In this document: positions 22,806 through 29,847 of the stretch, piece after piece
Position numbering within the stretch: position 1 is the stretch's first letter
Layout of the letters: each line of letters opens with the position of its first letter
Assembly: GCA_003221825.1 (NCBI GenBank)
Contig: QHUE01000157.1
Coordinates: 1-31,954 of the forward strand
Source of the DNA: Gemmatimonadota bacterium
GTDB lineage: Bacteria > Gemmatimonadota > Gemmatimonadetes > Gemmatimonadales > GWC2-71-9
Length of the DNA: 31,954 nt
Direction of reading: 5' to 3'
Notes under the pieces: model-generated
Database searches by the model: none
What the model saw: only the letters and a program-made list of their open reading frames with translations
Told to the model about the DNA's origin: nothing
Program-made: the position numbers and the translations under genes

Positions 22806-23147
22806 TCACGAAACGCCAGTCTCCAATTCGAAGAGGTCGTCCAGCTTGGTGAGCACGAGCAGGAAACGCAGCTCCTCGTTCGCACCCCGCAGGCACACCG
22901 TCTGGCGGCGCTCCGCGGCCTTGCGCTGGATCAGCATCAAGGCGCCAAGGCCGGCGCTGTCGACTGAGCGCGTCCCGGACAGATCGATGACCAGGCGGCC
23001 GGCCCCCTCGGCAAGCAGGTCGAGCACCTCCCCGGCGGCGCGGCGGAACGCGGTGCGCGACTCGAGATCGAGCCGCTCCGGCGCCGCCAGCGTCTTTTCG
23101 ATCGGACGCGTCGACATCAGTGCGTTCTCCACGGGTATTGGTGACAT
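22806..23147 (-). CDS. STAS-domain anti-sigma factor antagonist-like protein
   Basis: 113 residues from the ATG at 23147, chosen because GGGAGGAATT stands directly before it. Compact STAS domain: LVIDLSGTRSVDSAGLGALMLIQRKA with the phosphorylatable Ser64 of the SpoIIAA-type motif, then VCLRGANEELRFLLVLTKLDDLFE. Such proteins bind and release anti-sigma kinases by phosphorylation. No such kinase is encoded nearby, though the sigR/rsrA pair lies about 11 kb away and uses a zinc-thiol rather than a STAS mechanism. First gene of the unit leading into the ccm genes. Confidence 0.85.
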   Translation of the reverse strand: MSPIPVENALMSTRPIEKTLAAPERLDLESRTAFRRAAGEVLDLLAEGAGRLVIDLSGTRSVDSAGLGALMLIQRKAAERRQTVCLRGANEELRFLLVLTKLDDLFELETGVS

Positions 23148-23278
23148 AATTCCTCCCGTGGTGGTGTATGCCACTCCGGTGCCATGCGATCTAAGCCGCG
23201 CAGGATCAAGCGGTTGTCCGAAACTCGTGAGCCTGCTCACGTACGCAGATTGCCGCATACCGAGCGGCGCGGTGCAAC

Positions 23279-23306
23279 TTGCTAGAGTCACCCTCTTCCT
23301 TAATAT
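23279..23306 (+). promoter_or_regulatory. Promoter of acs, probably leaderless
   Basis: TTGCTA (23279-23284), 16-nt spacer, TAATAT (23301-23306). The start codon at 23315 is 8 nt after the -10 and has no ribosome site, so transcription likely starts within 2 nt of the ATG. Confidence 0.5.
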
Positions 23307-23314
23307 CCCAGACT

Positions 23315-25261
23315 ATGGCGACTGACCGGATCGAAACACTCCTCGACGAGCAGCGGCGGTTCACCCCTTCCGACGCCTTCAAAGCCCAGGCCCACGTGCG
23401 CGACACCAGCCCGCACGAGCGCGCGCGGCGGGACCCGGAAGGATATTGGGCGGACTGGGCGAAGCAACTGGAGTGGAGTCGCCCGTGGGATCGGGTGCTG
23501 GAGTGGAAGCCGCCGCATGCGAAGTGGTTCCTCGGAGGCAAGCTCAACGCCTCGGTGAATTGTCTCGACCGCCACGTGCGCGCGGGGAAGAGCGGCCGCG
23601 TGGCGCTGATCTGGGAAGGCGAGCCTCCCGGCGAAGTCCGGCGCATCACGTACGGCGAGCTGCACGCCGACGTCAACAAGTTCGCGAACGTCCTGAAGGG
23701 ACTGGGCGTCAAACGCGGCGACCGCGTGGCGATCTATCTCCCGATGGTCCCGGAAGTCGCCGTCGCGATGCTGGCGTGCGCCCGCATCGGCGCGGTGCAC
23801 ACGGTCGTGTTTGGCGGATTCTCCGCCGAGTCGCTGCGCGACCGGATCAACGACGCCGGCGCAAAGATCCTGGTCACTGCCGACGGCGGCTACCGCCGCG
23901 GCGCGATCGTGCCGCTGAAGCAAAACGTCGACGAGGCGCTCGCCGACACACCGAGCATCGAGCACGTCGTCGTGCTGCGCCGCACCGGCCAGACCGTGAC
24001 GTTCAAGACCGGCCGCGACCTCTGGTGGACGGAGCTGATGGCGCGGGCGCCAAAAGACTGCCCACCCGAAGCGATGGACGCGGAGGACCCGCTCTACATC
24101 CTCTACACGTCGGGCACGACCGGGAAACCGAAAGGCATCCTCCACACGACCGGCGGATACCTGACGCATGTGTACGCGACGACCAAGTGGGTGTTCGATC
24201 TCAAAGAGTCGGATGTGTTCTGGTGCACGGCGGATGTCGGCTGGGTCACCGGGCATTCCTACGTCGTATACGGTCCGCTGGCGCTCGGCGTTACGGAAGT
24301 GATGTACGAAGGCGCACCCGATCATCCGGGCAAAGACCGGTTCTGGTCGATCTGCGCGAAGCACGGCGTCACCGTCTTCTACACCGCGCCGACGGCGATC
24401 CGGGCATTCATGAAGTGGGGCACCGAGCTCCCGGCCCGGCACGACCTATCGCGGCTGCGCCTGCTCGGCACGGTCGGGGAGCCGATCAATCCGGAAGCGT
24501 GGATGTGGTATCAGGAGCACATCGGCGGCAAACGCTGTCCGATCGTGGACACTTGGTGGCAGACCGAGACGGGCGGAATCATGATCACGCCCCTGCCCGG
24601 CGTCACAGCGACGAAGCCTGGATCGACGACGGTGCCGTTCCCCGGCATTGAAGCGGTGCTCCTCGACGGCGAAGGGAAGGAAGTGAAGGTCGGCGGCGGC
24701 TATCTCGCCATTCCCAAGCCGTGGCCCGGAATGCTGCGGACGATCTGGGGCGACGACGAGCGCTATCAGCAGGTCTACTGGAGCAAATGGAAGAACAAAT
24801 ACTTCCCCGGGGACGGCGCGAAACGTGATGAGGATGGTTACTTCTGGATTCTCGGCCGGGTGGACGATGTGCTCAACGTCGCGGGCCACCGCATCGGCAC
24901 GATGGAAGTCGAGAGCGCGCTCGTCGACCATTCGGCCGTCGCCGAGGCGGCCGTCGTGGGCCGGGCGCACGACTTGAAGGGGCAGGCGCTCGCGGCCTTC
25001 GTCACGTTAAAGGAGGGACGGCAGGGGACCGACGCGCTGCGCGAAGAGCTGAAGAATCACGTCTCCAAGAAAATCGGCGCGCTCGCGAAGCCCGACGACA
25101 TTCTCTTTTCCGCAGACCTCCCCAAGACCCGCAGCGGAAAGATCATGCGGCGCCTGCTCAAGGACATCGCCGAGGGGCGCGCCCTGGGTGATACGACTAC
25201 GCTGGCCGATCCCGCGGTGGTTGCGAAACTGCGCGATCAGTATGAATCGCAGGAGACCTGA
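23315..25261 (+). CDS. acs: Acetyl-CoA synthetase (AMP-forming)
   Basis: 648 residues, the usual length. Activates acetate to acetyl-AMP and then acetyl-CoA in the cytoplasm. Adenylate-forming motifs in order: YILYTSGTTGKPKGI (A3), VDTWWQTETGGIMITP (A5), GRVDDVLNVAGHRIGTMEVESAL (A8) and PKTRSGKIMRRLLKDI (A10), whose lysine is the known acetylation target in this family. The start was chosen at 23315 from the -10 position and Acs N-terminal length. The last 65 nt overlap the VKOR gene on the other strand. Confidence 0.95.
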   Translation: MATDRIETLLDEQRRFTPSDAFKAQAHVRDTSPHERARRDPEGYWADWAKQLEWSRPWDRVLEWKPPHAKWFLGGKLNASVNCLDRHVRAGKSGRVALIWEGEPPGEVRRITYGELHADVNKFANVLKGLGVKRGDRVAIYLPMVPEVAVAMLACARIGAVHTVVFGGFSAESLRDRINDAGAKILVTADGGYRRGAIVPLKQNVDEALADTPSIEHVVVLRRTGQTVTFKTGRDLWWTELMARAPKDCPPEAMDAEDPLYILYTSGTTGKPKGILHTTGGYLTHVYATTKWVFDLKESDVFWCTADVGWVTGHSYVVYGPLALGVTEVMYEGAPDHPGKDRFWSICAKHGVTVFYTAPTAIRAFMKWGTELPARHDLSRLRLLGTVGEPINPEAWMWYQEHIGGKRCPIVDTWWQTETGGIMITPLPGVTATKPGSTTVPFPGIEAVLLDGEGKEVKVGGGYLAIPKPWPGMLRTIWGDDERYQQVYWSKWKNKYFPGDGAKRDEDGYFWILGRVDDVLNVAGHRIGTMEVESALVDHSAVAEAAVVGRAHDLKGQALAAFVTLKEGRQGTDALREELKNHVSKKIGALAKPDDILFSADLPKTRSGKIMRRLLKDIAEGRALGDTTTLADPAVVAKLRDQYESQET

Positions 25262-25667
25262 GCGAGAGGAGCGACACGATCCAGATTGCAGTGATGATCA
25301 CGCCGCTGCCGATGCACCAACGGCAGATCGCGTGGATCACGAACAGCTCGAGATACGTCAAATAGATCGTAAACAGGAACCCGACACTCGCTAGACCGAC
25401 GAGCATCACGTTCCAGTGTCGTTGTGGGAGCGCCGCTTCCCGCAGCGACGCCAGCGCGACGACCAGCACGGCGAGATAGCCCACCACACCGTAGCACGCG
25501 ACCGGCAGGCCGAGGAAGACGGCCCACTGGCTCGTCTGTACCGTCTCGCACGCGCCCGATGCCCCGCACTTGATCGCCCCACCGAACCCCAGGGCGTGCA
25601 GCCAGAGATAGAGGGCGACGAACAGGCCGACGAGCGCGAGCAGCGCGATCGCCTGGCGATGGCGCAT
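25197..25667 (-). CDS. Bacterial vitamin K epoxide reductase-type disulfide oxidase
   Basis: 156 residues, four helices. The start at 25667 overlaps the thioredoxin-like gene's stop as ATGA. Loop cysteines Cys34 and Cys40 (KCGASGAC) and the quinone-facing CRWC (Cys115/118) form the electron relay. VKOR reoxidises a DsbA-type partner and passes electrons to quinone, replacing DsbB. Adjacent gene order (DsbA-like then VKOR) fits. The 3' end overlaps acs by 65 nt. Confidence 0.93.
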   Translation of the reverse strand: MRHRQAIALLALVGLFVALYLWLHALGFGGAIKCGASGACETVQTSQWAVFLGLPVACYGVVGYLAVLVVALASLREAALPQRHWNVMLVGLASVGFLFTIYLTYLELFVIHAICRWCIGSGVIITAIWIVSLLSLRSPAIHTDRAVSQPPRDRPA

Positions 25668-26338
25668 CAATGACGAGGCGAATGGGCGATGATGCTGTCG
25701 GCGATGGCTTTGAAGTCGTCGGAGCCGGGCAACCGGCGGAAATCGAGTTTCTTGCCGTTGGCGAAAAATGTCGGCGTCCCGTCCACCAGGCGTTGATCGC
25801 CTTCCTGCCGGCTGAACTCGATGCGCTGGGCGTAGCGGCCGGCTACCATGCACGCGTCGTAGGCGTTGAGATCGACGCCGGAGCTTAGAGCGAAGCTGCG
25901 GAACAGGTCCGAAGGATCCTTGCCGGTCTGTGCCCACTGGTGATGATTGAACAACTGATCATGCATCTCGAAGAATTTGCCCTGGGCGCCGGCGCACTGC
26001 GCGGCGTGCGCCGCGAAGCGAGAGTATTTGTGGACGGGCAACGGAAAGTCGCGATAGCGCCACCGCACCCGTCCGCTGTTGATCAGCTGCTCCTTGATCG
26101 TCGGCATCTGGATGGTGGCGAATGACGCGCAGACCGGACACTCGAAATCGAGATACTCCGTGATCTCGACCGGCGCAGTTGCCTGCCCGAGCGAGTAGCC
26201 GCGAAATCCGTCATCCGCGACCGTCGGTGGAGGGCCCGCCGCGGCGGCCGGCGCCGTCCCGCCGGTGCGCAACAGCGCGAAGACCGCAATCCCGAGCACC
26301 CCGGCCAGCACCCCCAGCACGACATAGAATCGATTCAT
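25667..26338 (-). CDS. DsbA-family thioredoxin-fold disulfide oxidoreductase, membrane-anchored
   Basis: 223 residues. N-terminal helix MNRFYVVLGVLAGVLGIAVF acts as signal anchor, followed by an Ala/Pro linker and a thioredoxin domain with active site CPVC (Cys67-Cys70) in DFECPVCASF, and cis-Pro in GTPTFF (about residue 195). Introduces disulfides into exported proteins; expected partner is the VKOR encoded right after it. The start is fixed by ATGA overlap with the upstream small gene. Confidence 0.92.
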   Translation of the reverse strand: MNRFYVVLGVLAGVLGIAVFALLRTGGTAPAAAAGPPPTVADDGFRGYSLGQATAPVEITEYLDFECPVCASFATIQMPTIKEQLINSGRVRWRYRDFPLPVHKYSRFAAHAAQCAGAQGKFFEMHDQLFNHHQWAQTGKDPSDLFRSFALSSGVDLNAYDACMVAGRYAQRIEFSRQEGDQRLVDGTPTFFANGKKLDFRRLPGSDDFKAIADSIIAHSPRH

Positions 26339-26640
26339 GCCTGCGGATCTCCTCCCCCGCGCCATGGGTCGTCGTCGTCCGGATCGTCGAGCGAGAGATC
26401 GCCGCTTCCCATCGCCTCTTCGACGATGCGGCGGCTCTCGGCCGCGTCCGGTGTGTCGTAGGTGCTGCGTACTTCGTAATGGAACAGCTCACTGCGCGCA
26501 TTGCCCAGCAGTTTTTGCAGCTCCGGCGCGGCATCGAGCAACCGGCCGGTTCGATCCAGGTCGCGGATGCGTTCGGCCAAAGCCCGGAGCAGCGCCACGA
26601 GCCGCTGCGCTCGCTCGGGACCGTACACTTCTTCGCTCAT
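26335..26640 (-). CDS. Small acidic-tailed protein, unknown
   Basis: 101 residues with a good GGAGGAAGC before the ATG at 26640. Mostly helical (AQRLVALLRALAERIRDLDRTGRLLD), and the tail is very acidic and glycine-rich (DLSLDDPDDDDPWRGGG). No domain recognised. Its stop overlaps the DsbA-like start by 4 nt, so it is the first gene of the disulfide operon. Confidence 0.7.
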   Translation of the reverse strand: MSEEVYGPERAQRLVALLRALAERIRDLDRTGRLLDAAPELQKLLGNARSELFHYEVRSTYDTPDAAESRRIVEEAMGSGDLSLDDPDDDDPWRGGGDPQA

Positions 26641-26654
26641 TGCTTCCTCCCGGA

Positions 26655-26670
26655 ACGCGGGAACCCGCGT
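26655..26670 (-). promoter_or_regulatory. 16-bp hairpin in the leader of the disulfide operon
   Basis: Arms ACGCGGG and CCCGCGT with a 2-base centre. It sits a few bases upstream of the ribosome site, and about 14 nt downstream of TATAAT (minus, 26689-26684; extended by TGG before it), so it would be at the 5' end of the mRNA or an operator. Function not shown. Confidence 0.4.
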
Positions 26671-26683
26671 CCCTGCTGGTGGC

Positions 26684-26689
26684 ATTATA
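26684..26689 (-). promoter_or_regulatory. Extended -10 promoter of the disulfide operon
   Basis: TATAAT preceded by TGG, the extended -10 form, on the minus strand about 44 nt upstream of the 26640 start. No clear -35. Confidence 0.5.
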
Positions 26690-26754
26690 CCATAGAACCA
26701 ATTATCTTGCGGCGCCGTTTTTACGAAGTTCCAACCCGAAAGGAAGACCCCTGC

Positions 26755-27024
26755 ATGGCCAAAAAGCGTGGTGAGCCCCGGAAGTACACGATTCCCACCA
26801 GCTTCGAACAGGCGCGCGACGAGTTGTTCTCGCACATCCTCCGCTGCGGAGTGCTGGAAGCCACGCCAGAGCATCAGAAGGAATGGTTCGACGACACGTT
26901 GCTCTATCTTGCGGATCGCTTCACCGACCTGACCGAGACCGAGCTGAACGAGCTCCGCGTGCTGGGCGAGCGCTATTGCCGCCCCGTCGTGGCCCGGACC
27001 ACTCCCGTCGGCGCGAACGCCTGA
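26755..27024 (+). CDS. Small conserved-looking protein, unknown
   Basis: 89 residues, AGGAAG 8 nt before the ATG, followed by a strong terminator, so it is transcribed as its own unit. Helical and charged: MAKKRGEPRKYTIPTSFEQA, then DELFSHILRCGVLEATPEHQ, EWFDDTLLYLADRFTDLTET and ELNELRVLGERYCRPVV. No membrane segment or signal. I do not recognise a family. Confidence 0.75.
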   Translation: MAKKRGEPRKYTIPTSFEQARDELFSHILRCGVLEATPEHQKEWFDDTLLYLADRFTDLTETELNELRVLGERYCRPVVARTTPVGANA

Positions 27025-27044
27025 CACGCCTGCCTTCGGGTTGG

Positions 27045-27074
27045 AGGGCGCCCCGTACCGGGCGCCCTTTTTTT
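27045..27074 (+). terminator. Rho-independent terminator
   Basis: Arms AGGGCGCCC (27045-27053) and GGGCGCCCT (27060-27068) with loop CGTACC, followed by seven T. It lies right after the small gene and just before the end of the convergent gene. Confidence 0.92.
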
Positions 27075-27077
27075 GTC

Positions 27078-27536
27078 TTACGGTCGGCTCCACCACCTGG
27101 GGAACCAGCGCAGGCGCCACCCCGCCGCCGCGCGCACCCCGCCGGCAAAACCCAGCTCCACGTACCATGCCTGCCGCCGTCCCGGCGCCGCTTCGAGTCC
27201 CAGCAGCACCGCGAGAAACCCCTGTCCCGGCAAGCCCCGCCGTGCCACGAATGCACCCCCGACGCCGGCATACAATCCGGGTCCCGCCCGAGCGGCTGGA
27301 TTGACGAGCAGCTGCAGCGTCAGCTGTGCGCGCATCGCTGCACGCTCGACGACCGTTCCGCCGCCGATGGCGAGCGCGACGCGACTCTCGCCGCTCGGGC
27401 GATGGGCAAGGCCCAACTCGGCGCCGGCGAAGGTGCGGTGAGCCATCACCGCGGCGGCGCCGAGGCTCAGCTCGGTCGCGGTGAGCTGCTGTGCCTGCAA
27501 TGCCAGAACCGGCAGCAGAAACAACAGGCTAGGCAA
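27078..27536 (-). CDS. Small outer-membrane-type protein, unknown
   Basis: 152 residues from a TTG that overlaps the OsmC gene's end by 8 nt. Signal peptide MPSLLFLLPVLALQAQQ, then alternating small and hydrophobic residues with Gly-rich turns (LAIGGGTVVERAAMRAQLTLQLLV, GPGLYAGVGGAF, WYVELGFAGGV) that suggest a small beta-barrel. Function unknown. The 3' end adjoins the terminator on the other strand. Confidence 0.55.
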   Translation of the reverse strand: MPSLLFLLPVLALQAQQLTATELSLGAAAVMAHRTFAGAELGLAHRPSGESRVALAIGGGTVVERAAMRAQLTLQLLVNPAARAGPGLYAGVGGAFVARRGLPGQGFLAVLLGLEAAPGRRQAWYVELGFAGGVRAAAGWRLRWFPRWWSRP

Positions 27537-27936
27537 TGGCGACGTCGTACGTGATCGCGATGTCGGGCGCGAGTGACGCGACGACGGAGCAGTACTTCTC
27601 GAGCGACAGATCGACGGCGTGCCGGACCTTGGCGTCGTCCGCCCCCTCGCCGCGCACGGCGACGTGGAACGCGATCGCGGTGTACCGGCGCGGCGGCGTC
27701 TCGCGCCGCGTGCCCTGCAGGGAGACCTCGAGCGTTTCCAGCTTGACGCGTTGCTTCTGCAGGATAATGACGACGTCGGACGCCGTGCACGTCGCGGCGG
27801 CGAGCAGCAGCAGCTCGACCGGCGATGTCGCGGCGGCCGAATCGCCGTCCACGAGAATCGGTGGCCGTCCGGCGCCGCTCCCTTCGAACTGCAGCTCCCG
27901 CAGCCACCGCATCGTCACTTCCGCGGCCTTCGCCAT
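27529..27936 (-). CDS. OsmC-family peroxide-reducing protein
   Basis: 135 residues, OsmC/Ohr fold. Catalytic thiols: Cys50 in LLAAATCTASDVV and Cys116 in LEKYCSVVAS, both intact, so thiol-dependent peroxidase activity is possible. Overall pattern (TSPVELLLLAAATC) is like the YhfA group rather than Ohr. A single base separates its ATG from the upstream stop (TGAGATG). Confidence 0.85.
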   Translation of the reverse strand: MAKAAEVTMRWLRELQFEGSGAGRPPILVDGDSAAATSPVELLLLAAATCTASDVVIILQKQRVKLETLEVSLQGTRRETPPRRYTAIAFHVAVRGEGADDAKVRHAVDLSLEKYCSVVASLAPDIAITYDVAIA

Positions 27937-27937
27937 C

Positions 27938-28480
27938 TCAGTTGCCCCGGCGCGTGGTGAGGCCGATGTACAACCGGTGCCGGCGCATCCGGTCCATGCC
28001 GTGATACTCGAGCAGCCAGTTGAACGTGGACCGGTACCGCAGCTCGAATCCGAAGACGGTGTTGAGCCAGAGGCCGGGGCATTGTGGGTCGGTGCCGCAG
28101 CCGTCACGCCCCGCCAGGCCGACGCCGAGCCCGAGGTACGGGGTCGCCACCTCCTCGTCGCCGGTGAAGCGCCACAGCGCCTCGAAACTGCCGACGTAGG
28201 TGTTTGGACCATTGAAGAGGCCGAGTTCCGCCGAAGGACGCAGGCGCAGGCGACTCGAAAACAGATCGCCGAGGTCGAGCGTCGTTCCCATCACGAGCTG
28301 GCCGGCTCGTCTGAAGTCGACGCCGCCGCGTACGCCGAATCCGAACAGCCCGATGCGCGTACCGCTGTGCCGGCCGTTTTTCGGCGGCTGGAACTGCTGC
28401 GCCGCCGCTGTGTGCGCGGCAAGCACGGCGACGAAGGCCAGCACCACGATTCGCATCACGGTCCATGCTCCCACGTTCAC
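27938..28480 (-). CDS. Predicted outer-membrane beta-barrel protein
   Basis: Up to 180 residues; the GTG at 28480 overlaps the PgsA stop (GTGA), while the ATG at 28456 (MRIVVLAFVAVLA) is a good alternative. Signal peptide ending TAAAQ, then paired short strands with aromatic and glycine residues (RIGLFGFGVRGG, PYLGLGVGLAG, FNWLLEYHGMD) and a final HRLYIGLTTR. One Cys pair (DGCGTDPQC). No known family. Confidence 0.65.
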   Translation of the reverse strand: MNVGAWTVMRIVVLAFVAVLAAHTAAAQQFQPPKNGRHSGTRIGLFGFGVRGGVDFRRAGQLVMGTTLDLGDLFSSRLRLRPSAELGLFNGPNTYVGSFEALWRFTGDEEVATPYLGLGVGLAGRDGCGTDPQCPGLWLNTVFGFELRYRSTFNWLLEYHGMDRMRRHRLYIGLTTRRGN

Positions 28481-28980
28481 GGTGAGGCCTCAGCCCCGGC
28501 CTGAGCCGATTTACGCGCGGCGGTCCGCCCATAATCCCAAATAGCGTACACTGCAATGGCCGCGGTGGCCCACGCGAGATGCCGAGTGTAGGTCCAATCG
28601 GCGATGGCCGCTACCAGCGTGAGCAGCTGCGCGATCGTCACCGCCTTGCCGCCCGCGCGCGCGGGCAGCGCCACCGGCCGCCGCAGCACCCACGTAGCGA
28701 GAAACCCGAGCACCGCCAGAATATCCCGCAGCAGCACGCCGACCAATTCATACCAGACGAGCAGCCCGCGTCGCGCGATGGTGATGAACGCGACCGCCAT
28801 GAACAATTTGTCCGCGACCGGATCGAGGACCGCGCCGGCGCGTGACGACCCGAACCGCCGGGCCAGGATGCCGTCGGCGACGTCACTCACCGCGGCCGCC
28901 GCGACGATGGCGAGCTGCCACGCAGGCTTCGCCACGAATGGGAACACGGCGGCGAGCGGCAATCGCAGGGCGGTGAGCAC
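28477..28980 (-). CDS. CDP-alcohol phosphatidyltransferase (PgsA-like)
   Basis: 167 residues, GTG start. The catalytic signature DG-x2-AR-x8-G-x3-D-x3-D is complete: Asp33/Asp36 then Gly37, Arg41, Gly49, Asp53 and Asp57 within SDVADGILARRFGSSRAGAVLDPVAD. Five or so membrane helices. The family makes phosphatidylglycerophosphate from CDP-diacylglycerol and glycerol-3-phosphate, or related phospholipids. The N-terminus lacks the usual NLPN leader; only GTG 28980 fits the frame. Co-transcribed with the downstream genes by overlap. Confidence 0.85.
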   Translation of the reverse strand: MLTALRLPLAAVFPFVAKPAWQLAIVAAAAVSDVADGILARRFGSSRAGAVLDPVADKLFMAVAFITIARRGLLVWYELVGVLLRDILAVLGFLATWVLRRPVALPARAGGKAVTIAQLLTLVAAIADWTYTRHLAWATAAIAVYAIWDYGRTAARKSAQAGAEASP

Positions 28981-29022
28981 ATCGGCTACCGCGAAACGCG
29001 GTTTGACCGTACTTTAGCCTCC

Positions 29023-29481
29023 GTGGACGTCAAGCTGCTCAAGCAAGCGGCCATCTTCCAGGACCTGGACGAGGGCGAGCTGGCCCGGGTCACGGAAGTG
29101 TGCCGCGAACAGAAGTTCACTGTCGGCCAGTACGTCTTCAGGGAAGGCGAGCCGGGCAACCGCCTTTTCCTCATCTCAGAAGGCGAAGTCCGGATCTCGC
29201 GGACGATTCCCGGCTCCGGGGAAGAGGCGCTCGCGGTGCTCAAGCCGGGATCATGCTTCGGGGAAATGTCGATCTTCGATCGCTCCGAGCGGTCCACGGA
29301 CGCGATCGCCAATACCACCTGCACCCTGATTACGATCTCCCGTTCCGACTTCGAGCTCCTCCTCGATTTCAACCGCGACGTCGCCTACAAGATCCTGTGG
29401 TCGGTCGTGCGGCTGCTGTCCGCCCGGCTGCGCGTGACGAACGACAATCTGCGGTCGTTCCTCGCGATGTCCATGTTTTAG
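29023..29481 (+). CDS. Cyclic nucleotide-binding domain protein without DNA-binding domain
   Basis: 152 residues, GTG start. One cNMP-binding fold: LLKQAAIFQDLDEGELARV, FREGEPGNRLFLISEGEVRI, the phosphate-cassette-like FGEMSIFDRSERSTDAIA, and a long terminal helix (YKILWSVVRLLSARLRVTNDNLRSF). There is no CRP-type helix-turn-helix, so it is not a transcription factor on its own. A TACTTT box 7 nt before the GTG and no ribosome site suggest a leaderless start. Divergent from the PgsA gene, 42 nt away, and followed by doxX. Confidence 0.85.
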   Translation: MDVKLLKQAAIFQDLDEGELARVTEVCREQKFTVGQYVFREGEPGNRLFLISEGEVRISRTIPGSGEEALAVLKPGSCFGEMSIFDRSERSTDAIANTTCTLITISRSDFELLLDFNRDVAYKILWSVVRLLSARLRVTNDNLRSFLAMSMF

Positions 29482-29490
29482 GGAGACCTC

Positions 29491-29847
29491 ATGAACGCAT
29501 TGGCGCCGTATGCCGCGTTCTTCATGCGGCTGGCTGTGGGTGGTGTGTTCCTGAGCCGCGGCCTGGATCGGGTCCAGAGCGGCCTCCCCTCCTTCTCGGT
29601 GGGAACCCTCCTGATCCTGGTGGTCATCGCGATCGAGACGGTCGGGGCGGTGTGTGTACTCCTGGGCATGTGGACCCGCTTCTGGGCTACGGCGATGGCC
29701 GCGTACATCGCGGTGACGATCATCGCAACCAAGCTGCCGCATCACGCCAACATCGAGCTCGAGGCCCTGCTGCTTGCCGGCGCGGTCACCCTGATGGCCC
29801 TGGGCGACGGGCCGCTGTCGATCGGCATCCGCTTCAAGAAGGTCTAA
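29491..29847 (+). CDS. DoxX-family membrane protein
   Basis: 118 residues, four helices, DoxX/YphA fold (AFFMRLAVGGVFLSRGLDRV, ILVVIAIETVGAVCVLLG and ALLLAGAVTLMALGDGPLSI). Often linked with redox or quinone functions, but not assignable here. GGGAG 6 nt before the ATG. The stop codons of this gene and the convergent TPR gene interlock within 4 nt. Confidence 0.8.
   Translation: MNALAPYAAFFMRLAVGGVFLSRGLDRVQSGLPSFSVGTLLILVVIAIETVGAVCVLLGMWTRFWATAMAAYIAVTIIATKLPHHANIELEALLLAGAVTLMALGDGPLSIGIRFKKV

Noticed and set aside
23300..24442. 380-codon frame antisense to acs
   Set aside because: Mirror of a conserved gene; no start signal and no domain.
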